A DNA stretch of 18,812 nucleotides from an uncultured Clostridia bacterium. Lineage in GTDB: Bacteria; Bacillota; Clostridia; Christensenellales; Borkfalkiaceae. The notes under the pieces were generated by a model. That model was not told the origin of the DNA. It made no database searches and saw only the letters and a list, made by a program, of their open reading frames with translations. Location: positions 1 to 18,812 of the forward strand of contig CANRFK010000013.1 of assembly GCA_947629875.1 (NCBI GenBank). The letters are read 5' to 3'. The translations under genes were made by a program, and so were the position numbers. Of this stretch, positions 6,365 to 13,072 are shown piece by piece (position 1 is the stretch's first letter; each line of letters opens with the position of its first letter).

Positions 6365-6658
6365 ATGACACTGCAAAAGATCATGGCGGCGCCGCCCGAC
6401 ACGGAAGGCTTCGGCGATCCCGTGCACGTACAGGGGGGCGTCATGCGCAAGCGGGGAGACGACCGCCTCATCGAGAGCGGCGGGCGCTTCAAACTCGCCT
6501 GCACGGGAAATACGCGCCTCTATATCCTCTCGGGCGAGGGGCACTTCAAGTGGGCGCGGGGCGAGACCCCCTTCTCCGCGGGCGAGGCCTTCCTCCTCTG
6601 CGGCGAGGGAGAATGCGATGTGTACGGCACGTGCGCCTTTCTTTGGGCGCGGGAGTAA
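6365..6658 (+). CDS. Small single-domain cupin-like protein
   Basis: 97 residues. The second half has the alternating glycine/beta-strand pattern of a minimal cupin barrel: LYILSGEGHFKWARGE, then FSAGEAFLLCGEGECDVYG. The usual cupin metal histidines are largely missing, so it may be a ligand-binding rather than an enzymatic barrel. An ATG at 6347 is in frame but overlaps the -10 element, so I use 6365. There is no ribosome-binding site. The gene ends 3 bases before the next start, and the ribosome-binding site of that gene (GGGAG) is inside this coding sequence, so the two are likely co-translated. No specific function can be named; the fold assignment is moderately secure. Confidence 0.65.
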   Translation: MTLQKIMAAPPDTEGFGDPVHVQGGVMRKRGDDRLIESGGRFKLACTGNTRLYILSGEGHFKWARGETPFSAGEAFLLCGEGECDVYGTCAFLWARE

Positions 6659-6661
6659 AAT

Positions 6662-9337
6662 ATGGCAAAGAACATGAAACAGACTTACACGGCGCCGCCG
6701 AGGCGCACGGATACGCGGCAGGGCAAGCAAAAGCTCTCGCGCAAGGAGCGCAAGCAACAGAAAAAGGCGCTCCGCAAACAGCAGCTCGAACTCGAAAAGC
6801 AACTTGTGGCGGAGGGCAAGATCCCCGCGCGCAACAAGTACCGCGCCAAGAGTTTCTTCGGCAGGACGGTTGCGCTCTGCCTCACCTTCCTCTTCGGCAT
6901 CGTGGCGACGGTGGGCGCCTTCTTCGGCTTCGGCGCATTCGCGCCCGTGAAGAGCGTGTTCGGGCTCTTCGGGCTGGATACCTCGGGCATCCTCCAAAGC
7001 GAATACGCCGCGCAGAGCATCTTCGACCTCGTGGGCGACGTCGCCTCCAACCCCTTCGATTCTCTGGAATCGCTCACAAAATACACACCTGCCGTGGATA
7101 AATACCTGAACACGCTCTCCGATTCGCTCTCCGCGCTCGGCGTGGAGCTGGATAAGGAGACCATCAAAACCACGAAGTTCAAGGACCTCGGCACGTACTT
7201 CCGCGACGAAGTGGTGGACGGCGTGGTGCTCGGCAAGGCTCTCAAAGTGATCCCCTCGGAGGGCAACCGCCTGATCGTGGCCATCTGCTACGGCAACAAG
7301 GGCGTGGACTATACCATCGGCGACAACGGCGAAATCGTGCCCATCACCCCGCCCGTGACGCTCGGGCAGCTCACCAGCGATTCGCAGTCGGTCATCGACC
7401 GCGTGTGCGTGGAGGACGCCTTCGGCGTGACCGCCCAAAGCAACGCCGCGATGCGCTTCCTCGCCTACGGCACGGAGGGCTTCAACTACATCATTAACGA
7501 CGCGGACGAGGTGGAAATGCTCACCAACCCGCTCACGGGCGAGCCCTTCCGCAAAAAGACCATCGCCAACCTCACCTCGGACGGCGCGACCCCGCTCGAG
7601 ACGGCGAAGATCTCCGACCTCATCACCGTGGAGGCGGAGGACGGGCTGCTCGGCGCCATCAAGGACTGGACGGCGGGCGACCTGAAGTACAGCTACCGCA
7701 TCGAACGGCTCCGCATCGACCAAGTGATGGATATCGATGCGTCCTCCTCCCCCATCGCGAGAGCCATCGGCGCGTGGCGGCTCTCCGACCTCACCGACCC
7801 CAACAAGATGGATACGTTGAAACTGGGGGATGTCCTTGAGATCGGCAAGGATTCCCCGCCCATTCTCTCCGCGCTCGCCGATGCCCAGCTGGGCGAACTC
7901 GGGACGGCGGTGGACGATCTGCGCCTCACGGATATCCTCGACGAGGACGACATTGCGGGCAATGAATTTTTGCGCTCGCTCAAATTCTCCCCGCTTACTT
8001 CGCTCGGCGACGACCTCAAAAAACTCTCCGCCGCCGATGTGTTCGGCGAGAAGATGTACGACTATCTCAAACCCGAGGAGAACGAGAGCAAGAGCTTTTC
8101 CGACCTCTATGACGCCTATAAGACGGGGCGGACGACCAAGGAGGGAAGCGAAAAGATCCCCCATGCGTACGCCTTTGCAGAGGGCGAGGAGGTGCGCTCG
8201 TACTTCGAACATGCCACGGACGGGACGCACCTCGTGCGCGGGTTCTACGTGTCCGCGGACGGGGGGCATGAAGTTGTGGCGGAGCGCGATGTACATATCC
8301 GCGAGACGGCCGCAGGGGAAGCCGTGACGGTGACATATTACACCTTGGCCGAACAGAAGCTGGAACCCTCCTACGCGTGGAGATATATCGACTACGAGAA
8401 TGCGCCGCATATTAAACCGCTGCCCGACGGGGACAGCATCAGTTCCGACCCCGCCGCGCGGGACGGGTGCGCCGTCATGGAGGCGGAGGGCACCGCCTAT
8501 CTCAACGGGGAACAGCCCTGCTACTACATTACGACGCGCGCGAAATTCGAAAACGGCGAACAGACAGCGGAGACCGAGCGCGTCGCCTATCCCGTGTTGC
8601 AGGACGGAAACGGCATTTACTACAAATATGTGAAATACACCCCCGACGGCGGCGCGGCGGAGTTCCGCGAAGTGCGCGTCGACCTCGAGCGGGAGATCGT
8701 CTCCTACAAGTACAGCGAGAACGGCGCGGACGTGACCATCACGCGGAACGCGGCGGGAAAATGGGCATACACCCCCGCGGGCGAAGAGACCGAGAAGGTG
8801 GTGACCGTGCACACGTACGCCGCCGAGACCAACCCCGAAACAGGCGAAGTGACCGTGCCCGCCTACGACTATTTCAAGAAGGAGACCCCCGTTCAGCGGG
8901 GCTACTACGCGGCGCCCGCAGAGGGCACGGCGATCGCGGGAGACGTATATCAGGACGGGGAAGTAACGGAGAAGTTCGAGATCGTAAAGATCGCGGAGGG
9001 CGTTGTTTCGGGAGACCCCGTGCCCGTGGAGCGGTACCTCTCGGGCGTGTGGTTCTTCCTCTTCGGCGTGGACGAGGAGGGAAATCTCGTCGACAGGACG
9101 GACACCCCCGTTTTAGACCTCACCGACACGATGGATAAGATGAGCGACACCCTCTCGAACACCGAACTGTGGCAGCTCTACTTCCACGGACTGCTCACCG
9201 CCAACCCGTTCGTCGATCTTACGGGCAAGTTCCCGGGCGGCATCCCCGTAGGCGGAGAAAAAACGGTGACCAACCTCAACGAGTGCACCGTCGCCGAGAC
9301 CGTGAACCTCGTGCGAACCATTCTCGGATCGTCGTAG
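6662..9337 (+). CDS. Large membrane-anchored extracytoplasmic repeat protein, function unknown
   Basis: 891 residues that I do not recognise as a named family. The amino end (1-65) is very basic and helical, rich in Lys/Arg/Gln, followed by one hydrophobic segment (about 69-93), so the bulk is probably outside the cell with the amino end inside. Residues about 316-475 contain a degenerate 34-37-residue repeat, each unit with a conserved Asp followed by a hydrophobic residue (D319, D353, D390, D424, D459), for example KLGDVLEI, RLTDILDE, SAADVFGE. Residues about 480-790 are acidic and beta-rich with many Tyr and Thr. A region resembling the repeat (PVLDLTDTMDKMSD) recurs near 835. Very few cysteines are present. 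The start has GGGAG 8 bases upstream. It follows the cupin-like gene and ends before the rpsF promoter. Confidence 0.8.
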   Translation: MAKNMKQTYTAPPRRTDTRQGKQKLSRKERKQQKKALRKQQLELEKQLVAEGKIPARNKYRAKSFFGRTVALCLTFLFGIVATVGAFFGFGAFAPVKSVFGLFGLDTSGILQSEYAAQSIFDLVGDVASNPFDSLESLTKYTPAVDKYLNTLSDSLSALGVELDKETIKTTKFKDLGTYFRDEVVDGVVLGKALKVIPSEGNRLIVAICYGNKGVDYTIGDNGEIVPITPPVTLGQLTSDSQSVIDRVCVEDAFGVTAQSNAAMRFLAYGTEGFNYIINDADEVEMLTNPLTGEPFRKKTIANLTSDGATPLETAKISDLITVEAEDGLLGAIKDWTAGDLKYSYRIERLRIDQVMDIDASSSPIARAIGAWRLSDLTDPNKMDTLKLGDVLEIGKDSPPILSALADAQLGELGTAVDDLRLTDILDEDDIAGNEFLRSLKFSPLTSLGDDLKKLSAADVFGEKMYDYLKPEENESKSFSDLYDAYKTGRTTKEGSEKIPHAYAFAEGEEVRSYFEHATDGTHLVRGFYVSADGGHEVVAERDVHIRETAAGEAVTVTYYTLAEQKLEPSYAWRYIDYENAPHIKPLPDGDSISSDPAARDGCAVMEAEGTAYLNGEQPCYYITTRAKFENGEQTAETERVAYPVLQDGNGIYYKYVKYTPDGGAAEFREVRVDLEREIVSYKYSENGADVTITRNAAGKWAYTPAGEETEKVVTVHTYAAETNPETGEVTVPAYDYFKKETPVQRGYYAAPAEGTAIAGDVYQDGEVTEKFEIVKIAEGVVSGDPVPVERYLSGVWFFLFGVDEEGNLVDRTDTPVLDLTDTMDKMSDTLSNTELWQLYFHGLLTANPFVDLTGKFPGGIPVGGEKTVTNLNECTVAETVNLVRTILGSS

Positions 9338-9382
9338 ACGCGGAATTTTCACAAAAAATTGCGTTTGCGGCGCGAAAACGCA

Positions 9383-9411
9383 TTGACTTGCGCGCAAAAA
9401 TAATGTACAAT
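9383..9411 (+). promoter_or_regulatory. Promoter of the rpsF-ssb-rpsR operon
   Basis: TTGACT at 9383-9388, 17-bp spacer, TACAAT at 9406-9411. The predicted start near 9418 gives a leader of about 50 bases. Confidence 0.8.
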
Positions 9412-9420
9412 ACAAAATGC

Positions 9421-9450
9421 CTTGCATGCAGAAAAAGCATGCCGAATAAG
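9421..9450 (+). promoter_or_regulatory. Candidate S6:S18 autoregulatory hairpin in the rpsF leader
   Basis: GCATGC (9424-9429) and GCATGC (9437-9442) form a stem with loop AGAAAAA. An outer CTT/AAG pair (9421-9423 with 9448-9450) leaves a 3'-side bulge that includes CCG (9442-9444). A stem with a CCG-containing bulge in the rpsF leader is the published signature of the site where the S6:S18 complex represses its own operon. The match is by eye; the outer stem is only 3 bp. Confidence 0.45.
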
Positions 9451-9467
9451 ACCGGGAGGTAAAAACT

Positions 9468-9758
9468 ATGCAAAAGTACGAGATGCTCATTCTACTCCGC
9501 AGCGACATGGAGGACGAGGCGCGGGAGGCGGAACTCAAAAAGTACGCCGATATCGTGGCTTCGATGGGCGGCACCGTGGAGGCGACCGACAAGTGGGGCG
9601 TGAAAAAGACCGCATACCCCATAGGCTACAAGACGGAAGCCTTCTTCGCCCTCATGAAGTTCGAAGCGGACGGAGCCGTCGTGAAAGAGCTCGACCGCGT
9701 GGCCGGGATCTCCGCAGACGTTCTTCGGCGCATGATCACAAAAGTAGAGGAGAAATAA
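9468..9758 (+). CDS. rpsF: 30S ribosomal protein S6
   Basis: 96 residues, the normal size of S6, a ribosomal protein of the 30S platform that binds 16S rRNA together with S18. It has the typical MQKYEMLILLRSD start, the WGVKKTAYPI segment in the middle and the DVLRRMITKVEEK end. The start is fixed by GGGAGG 8 bases upstream. It is first in the conserved S6-SSB-S18 operon, with ssb starting 1 base after its stop. The order is the common bacterial one and supports all three calls. Confidence 0.97.
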   Translation: MQKYEMLILLRSDMEDEAREAELKKYADIVASMGGTVEATDKWGVKKTAYPIGYKTEAFFALMKFEADGAVVKELDRVAGISADVLRRMITKVEEK

Positions 9759-9759
9759 C

Positions 9760-10188
9760 ATGAACAAAGTGTTTTTGATCGGGAATCTGACCCGCGACCC
9801 CGAGATGTCCGAGACCTCGGGCGGCGTGAGCGTTTGCCACTTCGGCATCGCCGTCAACCGCTCCTATTCCTCGCAGGACGGAGAGCGCCAGACCGACTTC
9901 TTCAACGTGACCGCCTGGCGCGGACTTGCCGATAACATCGGCCGCTACTGCAAGAAGGGCAACAAGGTTGCCGTTTCGGGCAGCGTGCAGATCCGCAACT
10001 ACGAGGACAACCAGGGGAACCGCCGCACCGCCGTGGATATCATTGCGCAGGATGTGGAATTCCTCAATACGAGAAACCAAAACGCGGGCGACGACTTCTA
10101 CGACGCCCCCGCCCCTTCCCGTGCAGGCGGCGAACGCAAAAAGCCCGCCTTGCAATCCTTCGACGACGACGGGGATATCCCCTTCTGA
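9760..10188 (+). CDS. ssb: Single-stranded DNA-binding protein
   Basis: 142 residues. The OB-fold (about 1-105) begins MNKVFLIGNLTRDPE and contains FFNVTAWRGLADNIGRYCKKG. A short flexible linker leads to the acidic tip DDDGDIPF, which recruits replication and repair partners. It coats single-stranded DNA as a homotetramer in the family. The ribosome-binding site AGAGGAG lies at the end of rpsF. Linker length is on the short side but normal for Firmicutes. Confidence 0.97.
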   Translation: MNKVFLIGNLTRDPEMSETSGGVSVCHFGIAVNRSYSSQDGERQTDFFNVTAWRGLADNIGRYCKKGNKVAVSGSVQIRNYEDNQGNRRTAVDIIAQDVEFLNTRNQNAGDDFYDAPAPSRAGGERKKPALQSFDDDGDIPF

Positions 10189-10220
10189 CGCCGAGCCCAT
10201 CAAATTAAGGAGAATTGAAA

Positions 10221-10571
10221 ATGGAAGAAAACGAGAATGTTGTCGCCGAGACCGAGACCCCCGAAGCGGCCGAGGAACAGGCGGAAGTAAAAGAAGTGAA
10301 GGAGCCCCGCAGGGAGGAGGCCCGCGAACGCGGCGACCGCCCCGCAAAGCGCGGCTTCAAGAAACAGAACTTCAAGAAGGTGTGCGCCTTCTGCCAGGAC
10401 AAGAGCACCATCGACTACAAGGATGTGAATAAGCTCCGCAAGTTCATCGCCGAGGGCGGAAAGATTTTGCCCCGCCGCATGACAGGCACCTGCGCAAAGC
10501 ACCAGCGGGAACTCGCCGTTGCCATCAAGCGCGCCCGCGTTGCCGCACTCATCCCCTTCAAGGCGGAATAA
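10221..10571 (+). CDS. rpsR: 30S ribosomal protein S18 with acidic amino-terminal extension
   Basis: 116 residues from the ATG at 10221, chosen because AAGGAG ends 8 bases upstream; an in-frame TTG at 10215 is less likely. The S18 core (about 50-116) has IDYKDVNKLRKFI, GGKILPRRMTGTCAKHQR and AIKRARVAALIPF. C55, C58, C91 and H94 form a zinc-ribbon-type set, so this is the cysteine-containing form of S18. Family members are usually about 75-80 residues. Here the first 45 residues are an extra, low-complexity tail, acidic first (many Glu and Val) and then Arg/Glu mixed. The last gene of the rpsF operon; a terminator follows at once. Confidence 0.95.
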   Translation: MEENENVVAETETPEAAEEQAEVKEVKEPRREEARERGDRPAKRGFKKQNFKKVCAFCQDKSTIDYKDVNKLRKFIAEGGKILPRRMTGTCAKHQRELAVAIKRARVAALIPFKAE

Positions 10572-10582
10572 GAATTTGTGCG

Positions 10583-10609
10583 AAAAGCGCCCTTTCGGGG
10601 GCGCTTTTT
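10583..10609 (+). terminator. Intrinsic terminator of the rpsF-ssb-rpsR operon
   Basis: AAAAGCGCCC, short loop, GGGGCGC followed by T5, starting 12 bases after the rpsR stop. Confidence 0.9.
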
Positions 10610-10910
10610 GCGTGGGATAAGATACACTCGCCCGCCGCCCGTCCGCTTCTGCGGACGGGCGGCGGGCTCGGTATGAGGAGGGGGAAGCGTGCCGCGCTTG
10701 GTAGAAAAGAGGTATTCCAAAAAAGATTTGCGCAGCAAAGATTTTTTGGAAAGAGGAGGCGCGGGCGTGAAAGCAAAGCGTTTGCCGTAGGCGGACGCTT
10801 GCGAAATTCGCCCCGCGCCGACGAGCGGGCGGGGCGGTATGAGGAAACCCTTATCCCCCGTTCCCCTAAAAGGGAAAGCAAGAAATCGGCGGGTTTCGCG
10901 CGTAAAAAAC
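10610..10910. other. Non-coding spacer with consecutive hairpins
   Basis: No credible gene in about 300 bases. It contains, in order: the flanked variable palindrome (10619-10677); an imperfect A/T-rich inverted repeat with 17-base arms (10715-10731 and 10735-10751, loop GCA, two mismatches); AAGCGTTTGCC/GGCGGACGCTT (10776-10800, loop GTA, pairing with G-U in RNA); a weaker CGCCCCGC/GCGGGGCG hairpin ending in GGTATGAG (about 10809-10843); and TTCCC/GGGAA (10861-10876). Either a run of palindromic repeats or a structured RNA; I cannot tell which. Confidence 0.6.
10619..10677 (+). repeat. Flanked variable palindrome, family A copy 2
   Basis: AAGATACACTC (10619-10629), 17-bp perfect stem (10630-10646, GCCCGCCGCCCGTCCGC, with 10651-10667), loop TTCT, then TCGGTATGAG (10668-10677). 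The flanks match copies at 741-801 (inverted) and 14573-14632; the stem does not. Confidence 0.88.
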
Positions 10911-10939
10911 TTGACAGGGGCGCATAGGCGTGCTATAAT
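10911..10939 (+). promoter_or_regulatory. Strong consensus promoter of the cysteine desulfurase gene
   Basis: TTGACA at 10911-10916, 17-bp spacer, extended -10 TGCTATAAT with TATAAT at 10934-10939. This is the best consensus match in the window. The predicted start near 10946 gives an unusually long leader of about 170 bases. Confidence 0.88.
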
Positions 10940-10945
10940 ACCTAC

Positions 10946-11118
10946 AAAATAAGTAGGAAATACAAATCCTTCCGAATAAAAGAAAAGAAAAAACAACCTC
11001 TTCAACAGAAATGGGAGACATCTCCCGCAAAAAGTAAGAAAGACAAGCGCACAAAAAGAAACAGAAAGACTACCTTTTCAACAGAAATGGGAACGAATAC
11101 AAAACAGGAAATCAAGAT
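10946..11118 (+). promoter_or_regulatory. Long leader with tandem repeat and two tiny reading frames
   Basis: A purine-rich 5' UTR. The 16-mer TTCAACAGAAATGGGA occurs at 11001-11016 and 11077-11092, 76 bases apart, with related sequence before each, so the leader looks like a diverged tandem duplication. Each ATGGGA opens a tiny frame: 8 codons (11011-11037) and 11 codons (11087-11122), the second ending in an ATGA overlap with the desulfurase start. Neither has a Shine-Dalgarno sequence. Hairpins CCTAC/GTAGG near the 5' end and GGGAG/CTCCC (11013-11026) are also possible. A regulatory role is inferred. Confidence 0.5.
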
Positions 11119-12306
11119 ATGAAAGTTTATGCAGACAATGCGGCGACCACGAAGGTTCGCCCCGAAGCCTTGGAAGCCTATGTGAAAACCTCCGAGACGC
11201 TGTTCGGAAACCCCTCCTCCCTCCACTCCGAGGGGCAGCGGGCGAAGGAACTTTTGGAGGACTGCCGCGCGCGCGTTGCGGCCGTTTTGGGCGCCGACCC
11301 GCGCGAAATTTACTTCACCTCGGGCGGGAGCGAGGCCGACAACCAAGCCATTCTCTCCGCGGCGAGGGCGGGCTTCTCCAAGGGAAAGAAAAAAATTATC
11401 TCCACCGCCATCGAGCACCACGCCGTGCTTCACACCCTCGAAAAACTCAAAAAAGAGGGCTTTGAAATTGTGCTTCTGCCCGTGGACGGGAGCGGCATTG
11501 TAAAGGTTGCCGACGCCGAGGCGGCGATGACGGACGACACCTGCCTCGTCTCGGTGATGACCGCCAACAATGAAATAGGCACCATTCAGCCCGTCGAGGA
11601 GATCGGCGCGCTGTGCAGGGCGAGGGGCATTCCCTTCCACACCGACGCCGTGCAGGCCGTGGGGCACATTCCCGTGGACGTGAAGAAATTCGGGTGCGAC
11701 TACCTCGCCCTCTCGGCGCACAAGTTCGAGGGGCCGCGGGGCATCGGCGCGCTCTATTGCAGGCGCGGGGCGCCCCTCTTCAATCTCGTGGAGGGCGGTG
11801 CGCAGGAGAAGGGAAAGCGCGCGGGCACCGAGGATCTGCCCGCCATTTCGGCAATGACGGTGGCGCTCGAACTCGCCGTCCAAAATCTGCCCCAAACCGC
11901 CAAATATGTGCAGACGTTGCGCGATTTCGTGATCGACGGGCTCTCGACGATCCCCCACTGCGCCCTCAACGGCGACCGCAATAAGCGGCTTGCGGGCAAC
12001 GTGAGTTTCTGCTTCGAGGGCGTGGAGGGTGAGGCGCTCCTCCTGTATCTCGACGATTTGGGCGTGTGCGCTTCGTCGGGTTCGGCGTGCACCTCGGGCT
12101 CCCTCGACCCCTCCCACGTGCTGCTTGCGATCGGCCGCGTGCATGACGTGGCGCACGGGTCGCTGCGGCTCACCTTCAACGAGAACAACACCCCGGAGGA
12201 GATGCGCTATTTGGTGGACGCCGTGAAGACAGTGGTTGCCAAGGTGCGCGCGTTCTCCCCCGTGTGGCGGGATTTACAGGAAGGGAAGAGGCAGTTTATT
12301 TTGTGA
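11119..12306 (+). CDS. iscS: Cysteine desulfurase (NifS/IscS family)
   Basis: 395 residues. A PLP enzyme that takes sulfur from cysteine as an enzyme-bound persulfide for iron-sulfur cluster assembly. The start MKVYADNAATT is typical; the PLP lysine is K202 in SAHKFEGPRG; FHTDAVQAVGH provides the cofactor Asp and Gln; the catalytic cysteine is C324 in SSGSACTSG, on the long-loop group I/IscS-NifS side. Length is normal. CAGGAAA about 10 bases upstream is a modest ribosome-binding site, and the tiny frame ending at 11122 overlaps the start. The scaffold gene lies 334 bases downstream across repeat DNA, with no clear terminator between, so they may still be one operon. NifS is the alternative name. 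Confidence 0.95.
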   Translation: MKVYADNAATTKVRPEALEAYVKTSETLFGNPSSLHSEGQRAKELLEDCRARVAAVLGADPREIYFTSGGSEADNQAILSAARAGFSKGKKKIISTAIEHHAVLHTLEKLKKEGFEIVLLPVDGSGIVKVADAEAAMTDDTCLVSVMTANNEIGTIQPVEEIGALCRARGIPFHTDAVQAVGHIPVDVKKFGCDYLALSAHKFEGPRGIGALYCRRGAPLFNLVEGGAQEKGKRAGTEDLPAISAMTVALELAVQNLPQTAKYVQTLRDFVIDGLSTIPHCALNGDRNKRLAGNVSFCFEGVEGEALLLYLDDLGVCASSGSACTSGSLDPSHVLLAIGRVHDVAHGSLRLTFNENNTPEEMRYLVDAVKTVVAKVRAFSPVWRDLQEGKRQFIL

Positions 12307-12325
12307 GGGGCGGGTATTATCGGCC

Positions 12326-12375
12326 TCCCCACCACCGCCTACGGCGGAGCCTCCCCTCCAAAGGAGGGTAGGCCT
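12326..12375 (-). repeat. Dispersed repeat block, family B copy 2 (inverted)
   Basis: CCCCACCACCGCCTA, CGGCGGAGCCT and CCCTCCAAAGGAGGGTAGG in this order are the reverse complement of the block at 636-690. Confidence 0.6.
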
Positions 12376-12450
12376 TTCACGCGCGGGGAAGGCAAGAAAC
12401 TGCCTACCCCAACCAACGGGCAAAAAATCGCTCGCCCCGAACGGGGCGAC

Positions 12451-12503
12451 GGACTGCGTTTTTCGGGATTCTTCCGACGCTACGCTCCGTCAGAATGACG
12501 CGG
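12451..12503 (+). repeat. Dispersed repeat with constant ends, family E copy 1
   Basis: Begins with GGACTGCGTTTTTCGGGA and TTCTTC, has a variable centre CGACGCTACGCTCCG, then TCAGAATGACGCGG. The copy at 14484-14537 has identical ends and a different centre. It belongs to the 'TTCTTC...TCAGAATGAC' type of interspersed repeat. Confidence 0.75.
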
Positions 12504-12519
12504 GCGGAAGCGGAGAACC

Positions 12520-12575
12520 CCCTCACCCGCTCCGCGGGAGCTCCCCCAAGAGGGGGAGCCGAGAGCGAGGGGAAG
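12520..12575 (-). repeat. Dispersed repeat GGCTCCCCCTCTTGGGGGAGCT, copy 2 (inverted)
   Basis: AGCTCCCCC, AAGA, GGGGGAGCC with CCCCCTCACCCGCTC upstream; the reverse complement matches 891-948 in hairpin and in the GAGGGGGTTC tail, but differs in the linker. Confidence 0.6.
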
Positions 12576-12594
12576 GCAAGCCCCACCCCCCTTC

Positions 12595-12613
12595 CCCCCT
12601 CCCGAGGAGGGGG
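12595..12613. repeat. Short palindrome CCCCCTCC/GGAGGGGG, copy 1
   Basis: 8-bp arms with loop CGA. Same arms with loop CAT occur at 14428-14446, 14653-14671 and 14717-14735. Confidence 0.7.
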
Positions 12614-12640
12614 CATAAATAAGGAAAAAAGGAGTAAGAT

Positions 12641-13072
12641 ATGTCGTTATACAGTGAAAAAGTGATGGATCATTTCCGCAATCCGAGGAACGTGGGGGTC
12701 ATCGAGAACCCCGACGGCGTCGGCGAAGTGGGCAACGCCAAGTGCGGCGACATCATGAAGATGTACATCAAGGTGGAGAACGGCATCCTCGTGGATGTCA
12801 AGTTCGAGACGTTCGGCTGCGGGAGCGCCATTGCCTCGAGCTCCATGGCGACCGAGATGATCAAGGGCAAGCCAATTTCCGAGGCGCTCAAACTCACCAA
12901 CAAGGCCGTGACCGAGGCGTTGGACGGGCTTCCCGCCTACAAGTTGCACTGCTCGGTGCTCGCCGAGCAAGCCGTGCAGGCCGCCATTCTCGATTACTAT
13001 AAGAAGAACAACATCCCCTACGACCCCGCCCAGTTCAAGTGCGAACACTGTGCGCATGAGGGCGAGGAATGA
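12641..13072 (+). CDS. iscU: Iron-sulfur cluster scaffold protein IscU/NifU-like
   Basis: 143 residues. The scaffold on which [2Fe-2S] clusters are built from sulfur supplied by the desulfurase. The three conserved cysteines are C35 (in AKCGD, with D37), C60 (FGCGSAIASSS) and C104 (LHCSVLAEQA). It starts MSLYSEKVMDHFRNPRNVG, as NifU amino-terminal/IscU proteins do. An added short tail holds C134-x2-C137 (KCEHC), common in Firmicute NifU-like proteins. AAAGGAG lies 8 bases before the start. Its stop overlaps the next gene's start in ATGA (13069-13072). Confidence 0.95.
   Translation: MSLYSEKVMDHFRNPRNVGVIENPDGVGEVGNAKCGDIMKMYIKVENGILVDVKFETFGCGSAIASSSMATEMIKGKPISEALKLTNKAVTEALDGLPAYKLHCSVLAEQAVQAAILDYYKKNNIPYDPAQFKCEHCAHEGEE

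Larger units (their letters stand above)
12307..12640. other. Repeat-filled spacer between iscS and iscU
   Basis: 334 bases without a credible gene. It is made almost wholly of dispersed repeats: an inverted family B block (12326-12375), the unit 12451-12503, an inverted copy of the 891-948 block (about 12520-12575), and a CCCCCTCC/GGAGGGGG hairpin (12595-12613). No clear promoter for iscU is visible. Confidence 0.65.

Noticed and set aside
6326..8812. 828-codon minus-strand open frame opposite the large membrane protein gene
   Set aside because: A shadow of GC-rich codon use. The plus-strand frame has a ribosome-binding site, a membrane helix and internal repeats; the minus frame has none and shows His/Arg/Gly-rich random composition.
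10946..11118. T-box or other known riboswitch before the desulfurase gene
   Set aside because: No T-box consensus, no terminator hairpin with U tract in the leader, and the sequence is purine-rich and weakly structured.
11002..12156. 384-codon minus-strand open frame opposite the desulfurase gene
   Set aside because: Antisense to a gene with PLP lysine and catalytic cysteine in place; ends in leader DNA.
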